A program made the translations under genes and the position numbers. 64,000 nt of DNA from the NCBI GenBank assembly GCA_027365565.1, contig DAHXMI010000004.1, positions 62,001 to 126,000 of the forward strand, in the 5' to 3' direction. Origin of the DNA: JAMCYG01 sp027365565. GTDB lineage: Archaea > Micrarchaeota > Micrarchaeia > Micrarchaeales > Micrarchaeaceae. Shown here piece by piece: positions 43,056 to 52,129 of the stretch (position 1 is its first letter; each line of letters opens with the position of its first letter). Under the pieces are notes generated by a model. That model saw nothing but the letters and a program-made list of their open reading frames with translations, did no database searches and had not been told where the DNA came from.

Positions 43056-45896
43056 GATTAGACTTTAGTAACGGTATGTTCGCAGCTCGCGTGAGCTCGC
43101 TGCTTACGCACCCGTCCTATCAAAGCCGTCTATTGCGGCCGTCCTAGTGCCTCGTTTCGGGTAGGGCTTCGTCCTTAGATGCTTTCAGGGCTTATCCCCT
43201 TGGCGCGTGGCTACCCGGCAATGCTTACACAACCGGTAGACTAGAGGCGCCGATCCCCCGTTCCTCTCGTATTAAAGGGATCTTATCCTCCGGCACTTAC
43301 ACTTCCAGTAGTTACTACCGTACTGTCTCGCGACGTACTGAACGCAGCTCACGTGGGTTTTTAATGGACTTCAGTCCAACCCTTGGCTGCTTGTGCACAG
43401 CCAGGATAACCCGAGCCCATAACGATGTATCGAACCGCCGGGTCGATGTGGACTCTTACCGGCGACGAATCGGTTACCTCTAGAGTAACTTGTTTGGCAG
43501 ACTGGAGCCCCATTAAAAGAGCTACCAGCGATCACATAAGCCCCTCTTTCGAGTCTGCGCCCCATGCTTTTAGAGGCACAGTCAGCCCCGCATTTGCCTT
43601 TATGTTTGAGGGCGGGTTTCCAACCCGCCTAAGCGGAGCATAGGACACCTTCGTTTCTTTATAGAAGGCAGCCGTCCAGCCCAACTACCCACCTGCAGCT
43701 GTTCCTCACGGTTAGCCACGAGATAAGCTAAGAGTGGTGTTACATTGTCGCTCCGCGCGCGCCGCAGCGCGCGCCTCGACGCTCCCACTTACGCTATGCA
43801 TAACACATCTCATGACAACTACAGGCTGTAGTAAAGTTTCATAGAGTCTTCTTTACCCACTGGAAGATCGCGGCATATTCACCGCGTAGTGAGTTCACCA
43901 GATCCAATGTTGGGACAGCAGGGGGATCGTTACGCCATTCATGCAATCCGCCACTTAAGCGGCTAGGTATTACGCTACCTAAAGAGAGTCAGAGTTACTC
44001 CCGCTCTTTGCCAGCGCTTACTCCCGTTGAAACGGGTATTCACGTACTGGCGGTGAGCAGGCGTCACCCACTGTACTTAGCGTTTCCGCTTTGCGGTGAG
44101 TTGTGTTTTAGATAAACAGTCGTCCCCCTCTTGTCAGTGACATCTGCGCTTCCTAAACGCAGACATGGTTTGTAGAAAACATACACCACTAATTTGCCGA
44201 TTTCCCTAACATCGGTTATTCTGACACACCTCGGCCTTTTCAGCCAGCAACACTTTTAATAGATCTAGGTACGGACTTGTGTGATCGTTGCGGATTCCCT
44301 TTTCACGGGATCAGGAATTCAGTCCAAGTTCATTTAGTCGCTTCTCCTCATAACGAGACTCCACGACCATTTGCACGTTCTTTCGGACCTATCCCCAACC
44401 GTCAGAAATCTGCCTTGCGTTGCCGCTCCTACACACAAGGGGCAGGAATATTAACCTGCTTCCCTTTTGCTGCACTGTGGTTGGCGTGCAGCTTAGGATC
44501 GCCTAACCCTCCGCTGACAAGCGTTGCGAAGGAAACCGTGTGCTTAAGGTGTACGGGATTCTCACCCGTATTGGATATTACTAACACCAGGATATTCTCT
44601 GCGATACGGTCCACACGTCCTCTCGAACGTGCTTCTTGCCATACCGCACGCCATCTTACCTATGCTTTCGCATATCGGGGTCTCGGTACCTGATTTAGCC
44701 CCGTATATCTTGAGCTGGAAGAATCTCAATCGGTCCGCTATTACGCGTTGTTTAAAGGGTGGCTGCTTCTGAGCCTACCTCCCGACTGTCTATGAAACTT
44801 CCGGCCTTTGACACACTCAATCAGGATTTTGGGACCTTAACCTCGATCACCGTCGTTCCGGTCTCGCAATGTTGGCTTACCCAGCATTGCCGACTCCAAG
44901 GGTCTACACAGCACGTGCATTCGGAGTTTGACAAAGAGGGGAGGCCTCTCGACCCCTTACCTCCTAATCGGTAGCTCTACCTCACGTGCAAGCTCGCCTT
45001 GAGCTATCCTAAAGATACTTCAGATGGGACCCGCTATTGCCACGCTCGAATGGTTTATCGCCGCTACCCGCAGCTCGCCCAACAGGTTATACCATGACAG
45101 GTGGCGGACCTCCACCAGGCGTTAGCCTAGCTTCGTCCTGGCCGCGCGTAGTTCGCAGTGGCTTCGGGTCGTATAACAGTGACTTTGGCATTTTCATACC
45201 ATGCGCCTCGTCTAGGACTGCGCGCTATCGCTTTCGCTCCGCCTTTCGGCTCGCCACTACCATACACTCCCTGGCTCTTGCTTCAAGAAGAATGATAAGA
45301 CACTGGTCCATGCGCCTCGCTGGACGCTTTCGCGTCCTAGCTTCGGCACACTTCTACCCTTTCGTGCCTTACCTGCTTGTAACTGCCTAGTTTCAGATCT
45401 GATTTCACCCGCACGCGTGTGCGTTCTTTTTAACTTTCACTCACGCTACTCGTACGCTATCGGTCTATAGTCAATATTTAGGGTTGGGGTTTAATGCCCC
45501 CGTATTCGCACCGAATAATCAGCCGGTACTACTCGCTGCAGCTATCGCCAACACACTTAACCTACGAGGCTGTCACTCTCTATGGCCGCGCTTTCCAACG
45601 CGATCGGCTCATGTGCTGGCTGAATATCGCTACACCACATCTCCGTACCTTTTACAAGGACGGATTCAGTTCGCCCTGTGCGGCTTTCATTCGCATTACT
45701 TACCGCATCGAATGCTCTTTCTTTTCCTGCGGGTACTAAGATATTTCAGTTCCCCGCGTGCGCATGCCTGCTTACGCAGGCACAATTCGGCAATCCCGGG
45801 TTCAAAGCCTGACTTGCGGCTACCCCGGGCTTATCGCAGCTTGCCACGGCCTTCATCGCTACTATAGCCTAGTCATCCCCTAGGCAGCTTAAATTT
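43056..45896 (-). rRNA. rrl: 23S ribosomal RNA, stand-alone
   Basis: The minus strand shows the full length of an archaeal large-subunit rRNA. The 5' end region reads GATGAAGGCCGTGGCAAGCTG, the sarcin-ricin loop region TACGAGAGGAACGG is at about 43258-43271, and conserved domain IV-V sequences lie between. Length is about 2.84 kb, with no room for an intron. No 16S, 5S or tRNA lies within several kb on either side, so the rRNA genes are unlinked. Ends are accurate to about 20 nt. Every open frame inside this region is spurious. Confidence 0.95.
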
Positions 45897-45912
45897 TGCG
45901 AATCTCTCCTCC
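45897..45912 (-). other. 5' strand of pre-23S processing stem
   Basis: On the minus strand AGAGATTCGCA (45897-45907), preceded by GAGG, pairs with 43040-43055. It marks the 5' boundary of the precursor. Confidence 0.65.
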
Positions 45913-46051
45913 TCACATCAATCATGCAAACAGCACGATATCACAAAGATTGATACTGCTCAATGCCAAGCTTTCAAATGCAGAAGCATAAAAAGATCAG
46001 GCTTCAGCATGTCATGGGCATAAGAGCACCGCAATATATTGAAGCAACAAG

Positions 46052-46061
46052 GTTTAAATAC
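46052..46061 (-). promoter_or_regulatory. TATA box of 23S rRNA
   Basis: Minus-strand GTATTTAAAC predicts transcription from about 46030, leaving a leader of roughly 120 nt before the processing stem. The region from 45913 to 46205 has no gene. Confidence 0.55.
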
Positions 46062-46205
46062 GTTTCCTCGATTTGCAGCACTCGGCACGGCTCATGGCAG
46101 GATTAACGGAACATTCTCGTGCGCTGCGGCCTAGTGGGAAACACGTACTTGCCCGCTCAGATAGCTATTTAAATGAAGCAAGCGCCTTTATGTCAGGTGG
46201 CAACG

Positions 46206-47189
46206 ATGTCAATTATGGACAACCTTAAGTCTGCATTCGATGTGCTTCTGCACCCGGGCAAGGAAACTAAGAAAGGGATGAGCATCGGAGATGCGCTGAA
46301 GTTCTACTACAGCGTGATGATAATACCGCTGATACTCGGGGTGATAGTAAGCCTGGCGCTGAACGCTTCAAACCTTACCGTAGGGGTAATCTCGGTCGCA
46401 GGTATACTGCTGAGCTTCGTGGTGCTCTTCCCGATAGGCATACTTGTCGACGCCGGACTGTACCATCTCGTCATAGGCAGGCTGTTCAAGCTCTACAAGG
46501 GCGACTACTCGAAGCCGGTGATGGCGTTCACGTACGCGATGATGCCATCAGTGCTGGTGTACTGGCTGGTTGGACCGCTGACTTCCAAGGCGGGTTTCCT
46601 GGGCGGCTTGGCGGGCGTCGCGCCGGCGCTTGGCGCGACATACGTAGTTGGCGAGGTACTGAGCATAATATTCGGCATATGGTCGATAGTAATCATGATA
46701 ATAGCGCTGTCGAACCAGGTCGCGATAAGCAGGCTCAAGGCCCTTGGCACGCTCCTGCTCGAATGGATAATAATAGGAATAATAGCGAGCGTGCTGGCCA
46801 TGATATTCGCGGTATCGCTCGTCGGCACAGGCCTTGCGGGCCCGGGAGGCCCAGGCATACCGCTCGGAAGCAGCTGCATACCTGGCACAGGGTATGCGTG
46901 CACAGGCCTTGCGTACTCCAGCAACCACCTGAACTTCACGTTCGGGCAGGCGACCGGCAGTGACTGGACAGGTACTATACTGTATGCGGTGCCGAGCGGC
47001 ACTGCGTTCTCGACGTCTGACGGCAACGACGCGATAGGCAGCCTCGCATCAGGGCAATATGCGCAGGTGAGCATACCTGTACTGACTTCCGGAAGCAGCA
47101 CCTTCGTGGGCAGCATCTGGGCGGTCTACAACATAGGCAACACGACTGATGAGAACATCGTGGCAACAGTAACGGCTCCCTCAAAGTGA
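46206..47189 (+). CDS. Yip1-domain membrane protein with extracellular tail
   Basis: The 327-residue protein has a Yip1-like membrane domain: MDNLKSAFDVLLHPGKETKK amphipathic start, then five helices (about 40-60, 64-88, 110-135, 145-185, 195-220). The C-terminal 110 residues (two Cys, Gly/Ser/Thr-rich) probably lie outside. Yip1 proteins act in membrane trafficking in eukaryotes; archaeal and bacterial roles are unknown. It is 40-50 percent similar by eye to the next gene over the first 220 residues. The ATG at 46206 follows an AGGTGG site; the TATA box at 46166-46173 excludes the upstream ATG at 46173. Confidence 0.8.
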   Translation: MSIMDNLKSAFDVLLHPGKETKKGMSIGDALKFYYSVMIIPLILGVIVSLALNASNLTVGVISVAGILLSFVVLFPIGILVDAGLYHLVIGRLFKLYKGDYSKPVMAFTYAMMPSVLVYWLVGPLTSKAGFLGGLAGVAPALGATYVVGEVLSIIFGIWSIVIMIIALSNQVAISRLKALGTLLLEWIIIGIIASVLAMIFAVSLVGTGLAGPGGPGIPLGSSCIPGTGYACTGLAYSSNHLNFTFGQATGSDWTGTILYAVPSGTAFSTSDGNDAIGSLASGQYAQVSIPVLTSGSSTFVGSIWAVYNIGNTTDENIVATVTAPSK

Positions 47190-47200
47190 GGCGCGCCGCT

Positions 47201-47213
47201 TCTTTTTCTTTTT
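47201..47213 (+). terminator. T-rich terminator
   Basis: Two T runs (TTTTTCTTTTT) 11 nt after the first Yip1 gene, no hairpin needed in archaea. Confidence 0.5.
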
Positions 47214-47335
47214 CCATTTCCAATTCATTTTTCTTCTTCTCTCTTCGGTCCTTCGCCTTTCCCGCTCTCTGCAATTCGAGTGTGTATTAGTGTATGCTTT
47301 TTAAATATTGCGAGATATTTAGGTCTGGTGATCTA

Positions 47336-47953
47336 TTGTCATTCATGGATAACTTCAAGAAAGCCTTCGGAGTGCTGCTGCACCCGGGCAAGGAAACGAA
47401 ACGGTCGATGGGCATCGGGGATGCGCTGAAGTTCTACTACAGCGTGATGATAATACCGATGATAATCGGAATAATATTCGGGGCCGTGATGGGCGTGATA
47501 TCGCCCGGACTCATGGCCGTATCGATTGTCGGCGTGATAATCTACTACTTGATAATGTTCCCGCTCAGCATACTGGTTAACGCAGGCATATACCACGTGA
47601 TAATCGGCAAGCTCTTCAAGATGTACAAGGGCAAATACGACAAGGTGGTAAGTGCGTTCACGTACGCGATAATGCCCATGGTATTGGTATACTGGATAAT
47701 ACTACCGATAACGGGAGGGGCTACGGCCCTCAACAGCGGATCGGTGCTGGGCTCTGCGGCCACAATCGGCGCTGCATTTGCCTTCGGCCTGGTGCTGGCA
47801 ATAATATTCGGCATATGGTCTTTCGTTGTGATGGTGATGGGACTGTCTAACCAGCTAAACATGTCGAGGCTTAAGGCATTCGGCACGCTGATACTGGAGG
47901 GAGTAATCGTCGGCATCATATACATAGTGGTACTGTTGGCCACTGGCCTATGA
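47336..47953 (+). CDS. Yip1-domain membrane protein, paralogue
   Basis: The 205-residue protein shares the HPGKETK, SMGIGDALKFYYSVMIIP and later YAIMPMVLVYWI segments with the preceding gene but lacks its extracellular tail. Five membrane helices. A TTG at 47336, preceded by GGTGAT, aligns with the start of the paralogue (L/M-S-x-MDN); ATG 47345 is an alternative. The TATA box TTTTTAAATA (47298-47307) lies inside the longer open frame and rules out the 47294 start. Each paralogue has its own promoter and terminator. Confidence 0.8.
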   Translation: MSFMDNFKKAFGVLLHPGKETKRSMGIGDALKFYYSVMIIPMIIGIIFGAVMGVISPGLMAVSIVGVIIYYLIMFPLSILVNAGIYHVIIGKLFKMYKGKYDKVVSAFTYAIMPMVLVYWIILPITGGATALNSGSVLGSAATIGAAFAFGLVLAIIFGIWSFVVMVMGLSNQLNMSRLKAFGTLILEGVIVGIIYIVVLLATGL

Positions 47954-47990
47954 TTAGGTCTGCGCTATTGGGTCAGGCATGCCTGGCCTC

Positions 47991-48016
47991 TTCCTTTTAT
48001 TTTTCTTTTCCTTTTG
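47991..48016 (+). terminator. T-rich terminator
   Basis: A 26-nt tract with about 20 T follows the second Yip1 gene by 38 nt and faces the convergent AIM24 gene. Confidence 0.5.
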
Positions 48017-48043
48017 CCTTGAGAGCAGCATACCTGCAGGCCG

Positions 48044-48730
48044 CTACTTGTTCCCGTTAATCTCCTTGCCCAGAAGGTAGAGCTCTGCCGCGAGCTTAGT
48101 GCTCGAGACGCTGTGGAGTATCAGCCTGCCCTTTCCTGTGAAGTTCGCCAGGAATAGGCCCATGCCGCCGAACATCGCGGTGCGCACGTTGTCTACTCCT
48201 CTTATAGAATAGTTGAGCTGCGAGTCGAAAGCGGCTATGTGCCCAGGATCCACTTCTATATGGTTCGTACCGTCAAGGTCGTGGCTTATCGTGTCTCCTA
48301 TTACGTGTATGAACACCCTTCCCGGGCCGGAGAACTTCTGCAGCATGAGGCCCGCCCCTCCCCATATGGCCGCACCGAGGCTCACCCTCTGCAGGGTAAA
48401 GCCGACTGTGGATTCGACGGCAAGCAGCGCGTTGTGCTCGACCGCGAGCCCCTGGCCGGGATCCAGGTTTACTTCCACGACCTTGCCAGGCAGGGTTCCG
48501 CTGACGGACACGATGCCCTCGCCGTTCTTCGACTGGAACTCGGTAAGCATCGCCGTGGACCCGGTTGCCTTCCTTTCGACGGCTTTCAGCAGGCCGCCAG
48601 CGAGCTTCGGAGTCATCTGTATGTTGTCGCTCTTGCTCAGCAGATGACCCGAATCCGCGTACACCTTCTCACCCTCCTCGAGTATAACGTTAAGGGCCTG
48701 CATGTTATCCCCCACTATCTGGTATTTCAT
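48044..48730 (-). CDS. AIM24/TIGR00266 family protein
   Basis: The 228-residue protein begins MKYQIVGDNMQALNVILEEGEKVYADSGHLL and contains GGAGLMLQKFSGPGRVFIH and GGMGLFLANFTGKGRLILHS, the duplicated Gly-rich half-barrels of the AIM24 (DUF124) family. The mitochondrial relative affects inner-membrane organisation; prokaryotic function is unclear. ATG 48730 is the family start; the ten extra residues upstream do not fit. It is divergent from truD with start codons 63 nt apart. Confidence 0.88.
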   Translation of the reverse strand: MKYQIVGDNMQALNVILEEGEKVYADSGHLLSKSDNIQMTPKLAGGLLKAVERKATGSTAMLTEFQSKNGEGIVSVSGTLPGKVVEVNLDPGQGLAVEHNALLAVESTVGFTLQRVSLGAAIWGGAGLMLQKFSGPGRVFIHVIGDTISHDLDGTNHIEVDPGHIAAFDSQLNYSIRGVDNVRTAMFGGMGLFLANFTGKGRLILHSVSSTKLAAELYLLGKEINGNK

Positions 48731-48760
48731 TGCCTCACCACGGCATGCATTGTCTGCCAT

Positions 48761-48770
48761 GGTTTAAAAC
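48761..48770 (+). promoter_or_regulatory. TATA box of truD
   Basis: GGTTTAAAAC centred 27 nt before ATG 48793 gives a leaderless mRNA and excludes the longer frame from 48730. Confidence 0.6.
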
Positions 48771-48792
48771 CCTTTCAGGGAAATACAATTTC

Positions 48793-50040
48793 ATGCAGAG
48801 GTTTTCAAAGTCGCCGCGGCAGGCGGCAGTTTTTAAGGGTACGCCGGATGATTTCGTTGTCGAGGAGATAACGAAATCGGGGCACATACTGGAAGTGGGT
48901 AGGAGATACGACGCGGATGCGGCCGGAGATGCCCAATCTGACGAGGGCAGGTTCGCAGTCTTCGTTTTGCAGAAGAGGGACTGGAACACCGCGCAGGCGC
49001 TGATCAGCATAGCCAACGCGTGCGGCCGCGGCAGGAAGTCTGTGGGCTTTGCAGGCACCAAGGACAGAGCATCAGTATCGACGCAGCTCTGCAGCATATT
49101 CGGCGCGGACCCTGATGCAGTCAGCAGGGTCCAGATCAAGGACCTCGCAGTAAACGGCGCGTGGAGGGGTAAGGAAGGCGTGAGGCTTGGCGATCTGAAG
49201 GGCAACAGGTTCACGATAACTGCTAGGGGGGCGGCCGACGTGCGCGCGATAGAGGTTATAAACAACGAGCTTGGCGGGATATTCCCGAACTACTTCGGCG
49301 AACAGAGGTTCGGCTTCAGAAACAACAACGTGGAGATAGGCATTGCGATAATGAAGGGGGATTTTAGGAGCGCGGCAATGTCGTTCCTGACCAATTCCGA
49401 GAACGAGACTAAGGCCGAAGCGGTCGAGGCAAGGAAAAGACTTGGGGAGGAGCAGGACTTCACGAAGGCGCTGGAGTACTTTCCGAGATACCTGAAGTAC
49501 GAGCGCACCATTCTGGGCCACCTTGCACAGCATGGCACCGATTTCGCCGGTGCGATAAGAAAACTGCCGAGGCAGCTCTCCCTCATGTTCGTGCATTCCG
49601 TGGAGAGCGACATGTTCAACAGGGCCATTGAAGCCAGGGTGCGGAATGGTGCGGTGGCTCCGGACGCCGGCGACACCGTATGCAGCACGGACGGCAACGG
49701 CTGGCCGGATATCACGAATGCGCATGCAGCTGCGGCCTCCGAGAAGGGAGCATTCCTCCTCGGCAACATAATAGGGTACAATACACAGGACGTCGATGCA
49801 TACGAGAAAGAGGTCCTCGAATCGATAGGTATTGAGCCAGGCATGTTCAGGTTGAAAGGCATGCCGGAGTTGAGCTGCAAGGGCACGAAAAGAATGCTGT
49901 TCGCGCCTTACCTGGATTTCAAGGCGGACGGGGCAGGCACAGGTTCGGGCGATACTGTGCTCAGTTTCTCCCTGCCGTCCGGTTCATACGCCACGGTGCT
50001 GCTCGATGAATTCTTTGAGCGCAAGCCCATGGACATTTGA
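48793..50040 (+). CDS. truD: tRNA pseudouridine(13) synthase TruD
   Basis: The 415-residue protein matches TruD: FKGTPDDFVVEEI near the start, KRDWNTAQAL, the catalytic-site GFAGTKDRASVSTQ, FPNYFGEQRFG, and the C-terminal FRLKGMPELSCKGTKR. TruD makes pseudouridine at position 13 of tRNA. The archaeal insertion (TRUD domain) is present between. It is followed after 58 nt by the isopentenyl phosphate kinase gene with its own promoter. Confidence 0.94.
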   Translation: MQRFSKSPRQAAVFKGTPDDFVVEEITKSGHILEVGRRYDADAAGDAQSDEGRFAVFVLQKRDWNTAQALISIANACGRGRKSVGFAGTKDRASVSTQLCSIFGADPDAVSRVQIKDLAVNGAWRGKEGVRLGDLKGNRFTITARGAADVRAIEVINNELGGIFPNYFGEQRFGFRNNNVEIGIAIMKGDFRSAAMSFLTNSENETKAEAVEARKRLGEEQDFTKALEYFPRYLKYERTILGHLAQHGTDFAGAIRKLPRQLSLMFVHSVESDMFNRAIEARVRNGAVAPDAGDTVCSTDGNGWPDITNAHAAAASEKGAFLLGNIIGYNTQDVDAYEKEVLESIGIEPGMFRLKGMPELSCKGTKRMLFAPYLDFKADGAGTGSGDTVLSFSLPSGSYATVLLDEFFERKPMDI

Positions 50041-50098
50041 CGTAGGCCCATCGAACGTTTAAATAAGTGGCGCTGAAAATTAACAAGGAGGCGATAGC

Positions 50099-50893
50099 AT
50101 GGCACTGATATTCGTAAAGCTTGGGGGCAGCATAATAACGGATACGAAAAAGGAGAATACCCCACTGCCTGCGGAAATCAGCAGGCTCGTCTGCGAGATA
50201 AGGGACGGCGGTGACGGCTCCAAGATAATACTTGGGCACGGCAGCGGATCCTTCGGCCACGTAGCGGCGCACAGGTACGAGCTGCAGAAGGGGCTGCATA
50301 GGGAGGACAGCGCCATCGGCGCCGCGATAACGCGCAAGGTAGCAGCGAACCTGAACAGCTACGTCATCGATAGCATGCTCGACAACGGCATGAACGCCCT
50401 CTCGTTCCCGCCATCTGCGGGAGGCATTACATCAAACAAGAGGATTGTGGACTGGAACATAGAGCCGATAAAAAGAGCCCTTGACCACGGGTTCATCCCG
50501 GTCGTGATGGGCGACGTTGCAATCGATACCGAGAAGGGCATAGCGGTCATACCTACGGAAGAGCCTTTCAGATACCTTGCGGAGAAGCTCAGGCCCGACA
50601 AGGTCATAGTAGCAAGCGACATAGATGGTGTTTTCACTGCGGATCCGCACATGGACAAGGATGCCAGGCTCGTGGGCCTCATAACGCGTGAAAACTACGA
50701 AGAGGCGCTCTCGCATACCGGATCGTCGCTCAAGGTAGACGTGACCGGCGGCATGAGGAGCAAGCTCGCATATCTCTATGACATTTCGGAGAAGTATGGG
50801 GCAACGTGCCAGATAGTGAATGCGACCGTGCCAGGAAGGCTGCGTGATGCGGTGGCGGGAAGGGAGGTCATAGGCACCGTGATAAAGGCCTGA
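50099..50893 (+). CDS. Isopentenyl phosphate kinase
   Basis: The 264-residue protein belongs to the amino acid kinase fold: VKLGGSIITD, GHGSGSFGHVAAHRY (the catalytic His after GSGSFG is diagnostic for IPK), PVVMGDVAID, VASDIDGVFTADP, and DVTGGMRSKL. IPK phosphorylates isopentenyl phosphate in the archaeal mevalonate pathway, giving IPP for lipid chains, consistent with the UbiA gene at 24 kb. A TATA box (GTTTAAATAA, about 50058-50067) and a strong AGGAGG site precede ATG 50099. Confidence 0.94.
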   Translation: MALIFVKLGGSIITDTKKENTPLPAEISRLVCEIRDGGDGSKIILGHGSGSFGHVAAHRYELQKGLHREDSAIGAAITRKVAANLNSYVIDSMLDNGMNALSFPPSAGGITSNKRIVDWNIEPIKRALDHGFIPVVMGDVAIDTEKGIAVIPTEEPFRYLAEKLRPDKVIVASDIDGVFTADPHMDKDARLVGLITRENYEEALSHTGSSLKVDVTGGMRSKLAYLYDISEKYGATCQIVNATVPGRLRDAVAGREVIGTVIKA

Positions 50894-50895
50894 TT

Positions 50896-50925
50896 CGTTT
50901 TCCTTTTCCACTTTTCCCTTCTTCC
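50896..50925. terminator. T-rich region between convergent genes
   Basis: T/C-rich stretch after the IPK stop and directly before the stop of the convergent transporter gene; likely serves the IPK transcript. Confidence 0.45.
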
Positions 50926-51819
50926 TTATTTCCAATCGAGCATCGCAAGTCCTATCGTGACCAGGAGCAGGCCAGGCACATAGGTCTGCCATGCACCTGG
51001 ATTGACTATCAGGTAATAGACCACCACAGGTATGAGCTGCATGTCTGACAATATGTATCCTGTGGCGACCGCCCCCCTTCCGACGTTCGCGAGCACCTTC
51101 ATCATCAGGGTCTCGAAGTAGAACGACGCGAGCAGTACGGCACCCACTATCACGGTGAGCAACGCGTACCATCCAGTTATGGCAGGCATGTTCGAGGCAG
51201 GCACGAACAGCAGGACCGACGCACCGAAGATCAGCACCTGCGGGGCCTGGATGAAGAACATGGTGGTGAACTTGCTCTTTATGCGCTTTGTAGACAGGTA
51301 GTAGAAATATGTAGCTGCGCCATAGAATACAGCGATGAGCAGCCCAAGCGCTATTAGGCTACCATTTAGAGAATAGATGCCGTTCCTGATTACAAGCGAT
51401 TCGATTACAAGGCCGGCTGCGATGATCGCCGACGCGAACGAGTACATCGCCATGTTGACGTCGCGCTTGGTTGTAACCCAGATAAGCAGGGTGAAGATTA
51501 TTATCTCGGCGGTGCCGAACGCGCTGGCGGCCGGCACTCCATTCATGGCTATCAGGATATAGAATATGTAGTTGCCCAGAGCGTATGCTGCGGCAGAGGA
51601 TATTGGATACTTCAGGTCAGACAGCTTCTCTATCTTTAGGTCGCCCTTGGCTATGATGAACATCAGCGTAGCGGAGGTCGCCTCTATGAGCATCCACGTG
51701 AATATCGGGCTGGTATTAGGCGACAGTGACACAAGCGCGCCAGACAGTATGTACCACAGCGAGTAGAGCAGCGACACGGCCACCGCGAGCATGTATCCCA
51801 TGTACTTCTTAGATAACAT
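50926..51819 (-). CDS. EamA/DMT-like membrane transporter
   Basis: The 297-residue protein has about ten membrane helices in two similar halves, the layout of drug/metabolite transporters (EamA). The first half ends near FTLLIWVTTKR and the second begins near NGIYSLNGSLIALG. The last helices carry LADMQLIPVVVYY-like residues as in DMT carriers. Substrate unknown. It begins 37 nt downstream of the tRNA-Ser 3' end and may share its transcript. Confidence 0.7.
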   Translation of the reverse strand: MLSKKYMGYMLAVAVSLLYSLWYILSGALVSLSPNTSPIFTWMLIEATSATLMFIIAKGDLKIEKLSDLKYPISSAAAYALGNYIFYILIAMNGVPAASAFGTAEIIIFTLLIWVTTKRDVNMAMYSFASAIIAAGLVIESLVIRNGIYSLNGSLIALGLLIAVFYGAATYFYYLSTKRIKSKFTTMFFIQAPQVLIFGASVLLFVPASNMPAITGWYALLTVIVGAVLLASFYFETLMMKVLANVGRGAVATGYILSDMQLIPVVVYYLIVNPGAWQTYVPGLLLVTIGLAMLDWK

Positions 51820-51855
51820 ATCGCTTACCCTGGTTTCTTGCGGCGTTGAACGGTA

Positions 51856-51980
51856 CGCCAGGGTTGGGATTTGAACCCAAAAGTCCTTGCGGACACCGGT
51901 TTGCCTGTTGCATCACTATTCAGCTCTCGAAGTTTTTGCAATCTCGAGACCGGCGCGATACCGGATTCCGCCACCCTGGC
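51856..51980 (-). tRNA. tRNA-Ser (CGA), with intron
   Basis: On the minus strand the acceptor stem GCCAGGG pairs with CCCTGGC, and the discriminator is G (51856), as expected for Ser rather than Leu. A long variable arm GTCCGCAAGGAC marks class II. The 5' half carries CCGGT-CTCGAG, anticodon CGA; the matching ACCGG comes after a 41-nt intron (51902-51942) at the canonical 37/38 position. The intron has a short internal helix (TTGCA/TGCAA). T arm TTGGG-TTCAAAT-CCCAA is perfect. Confidence 0.9.
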
Positions 51981-52129
51981 ATTTAATGCTCCGCCTGCCT
52001 ATGTTATCGGTCGGATGCACAGAAACCTTACTGCACCCATAGAATTTATAGGCTTGGGGTAGCAATATCTATAAGTCTTAAGCCTTTATAGACTTTATTC
52101 ATAACATTCAATTAGCAAAGACTGGAAAT

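Noticed and set aside
43425..45867. Several open frames inside the 23S region on both strands
   Set aside because: The minus strand is clearly 23S rRNA; these frames match conserved rRNA sequence and have no protein family pattern.
45913..46205. 16S rRNA or tRNA upstream of 23S
   Set aside because: The stretch is under 300 nt and shows no rRNA or tRNA pattern, only promoter-like sequences.
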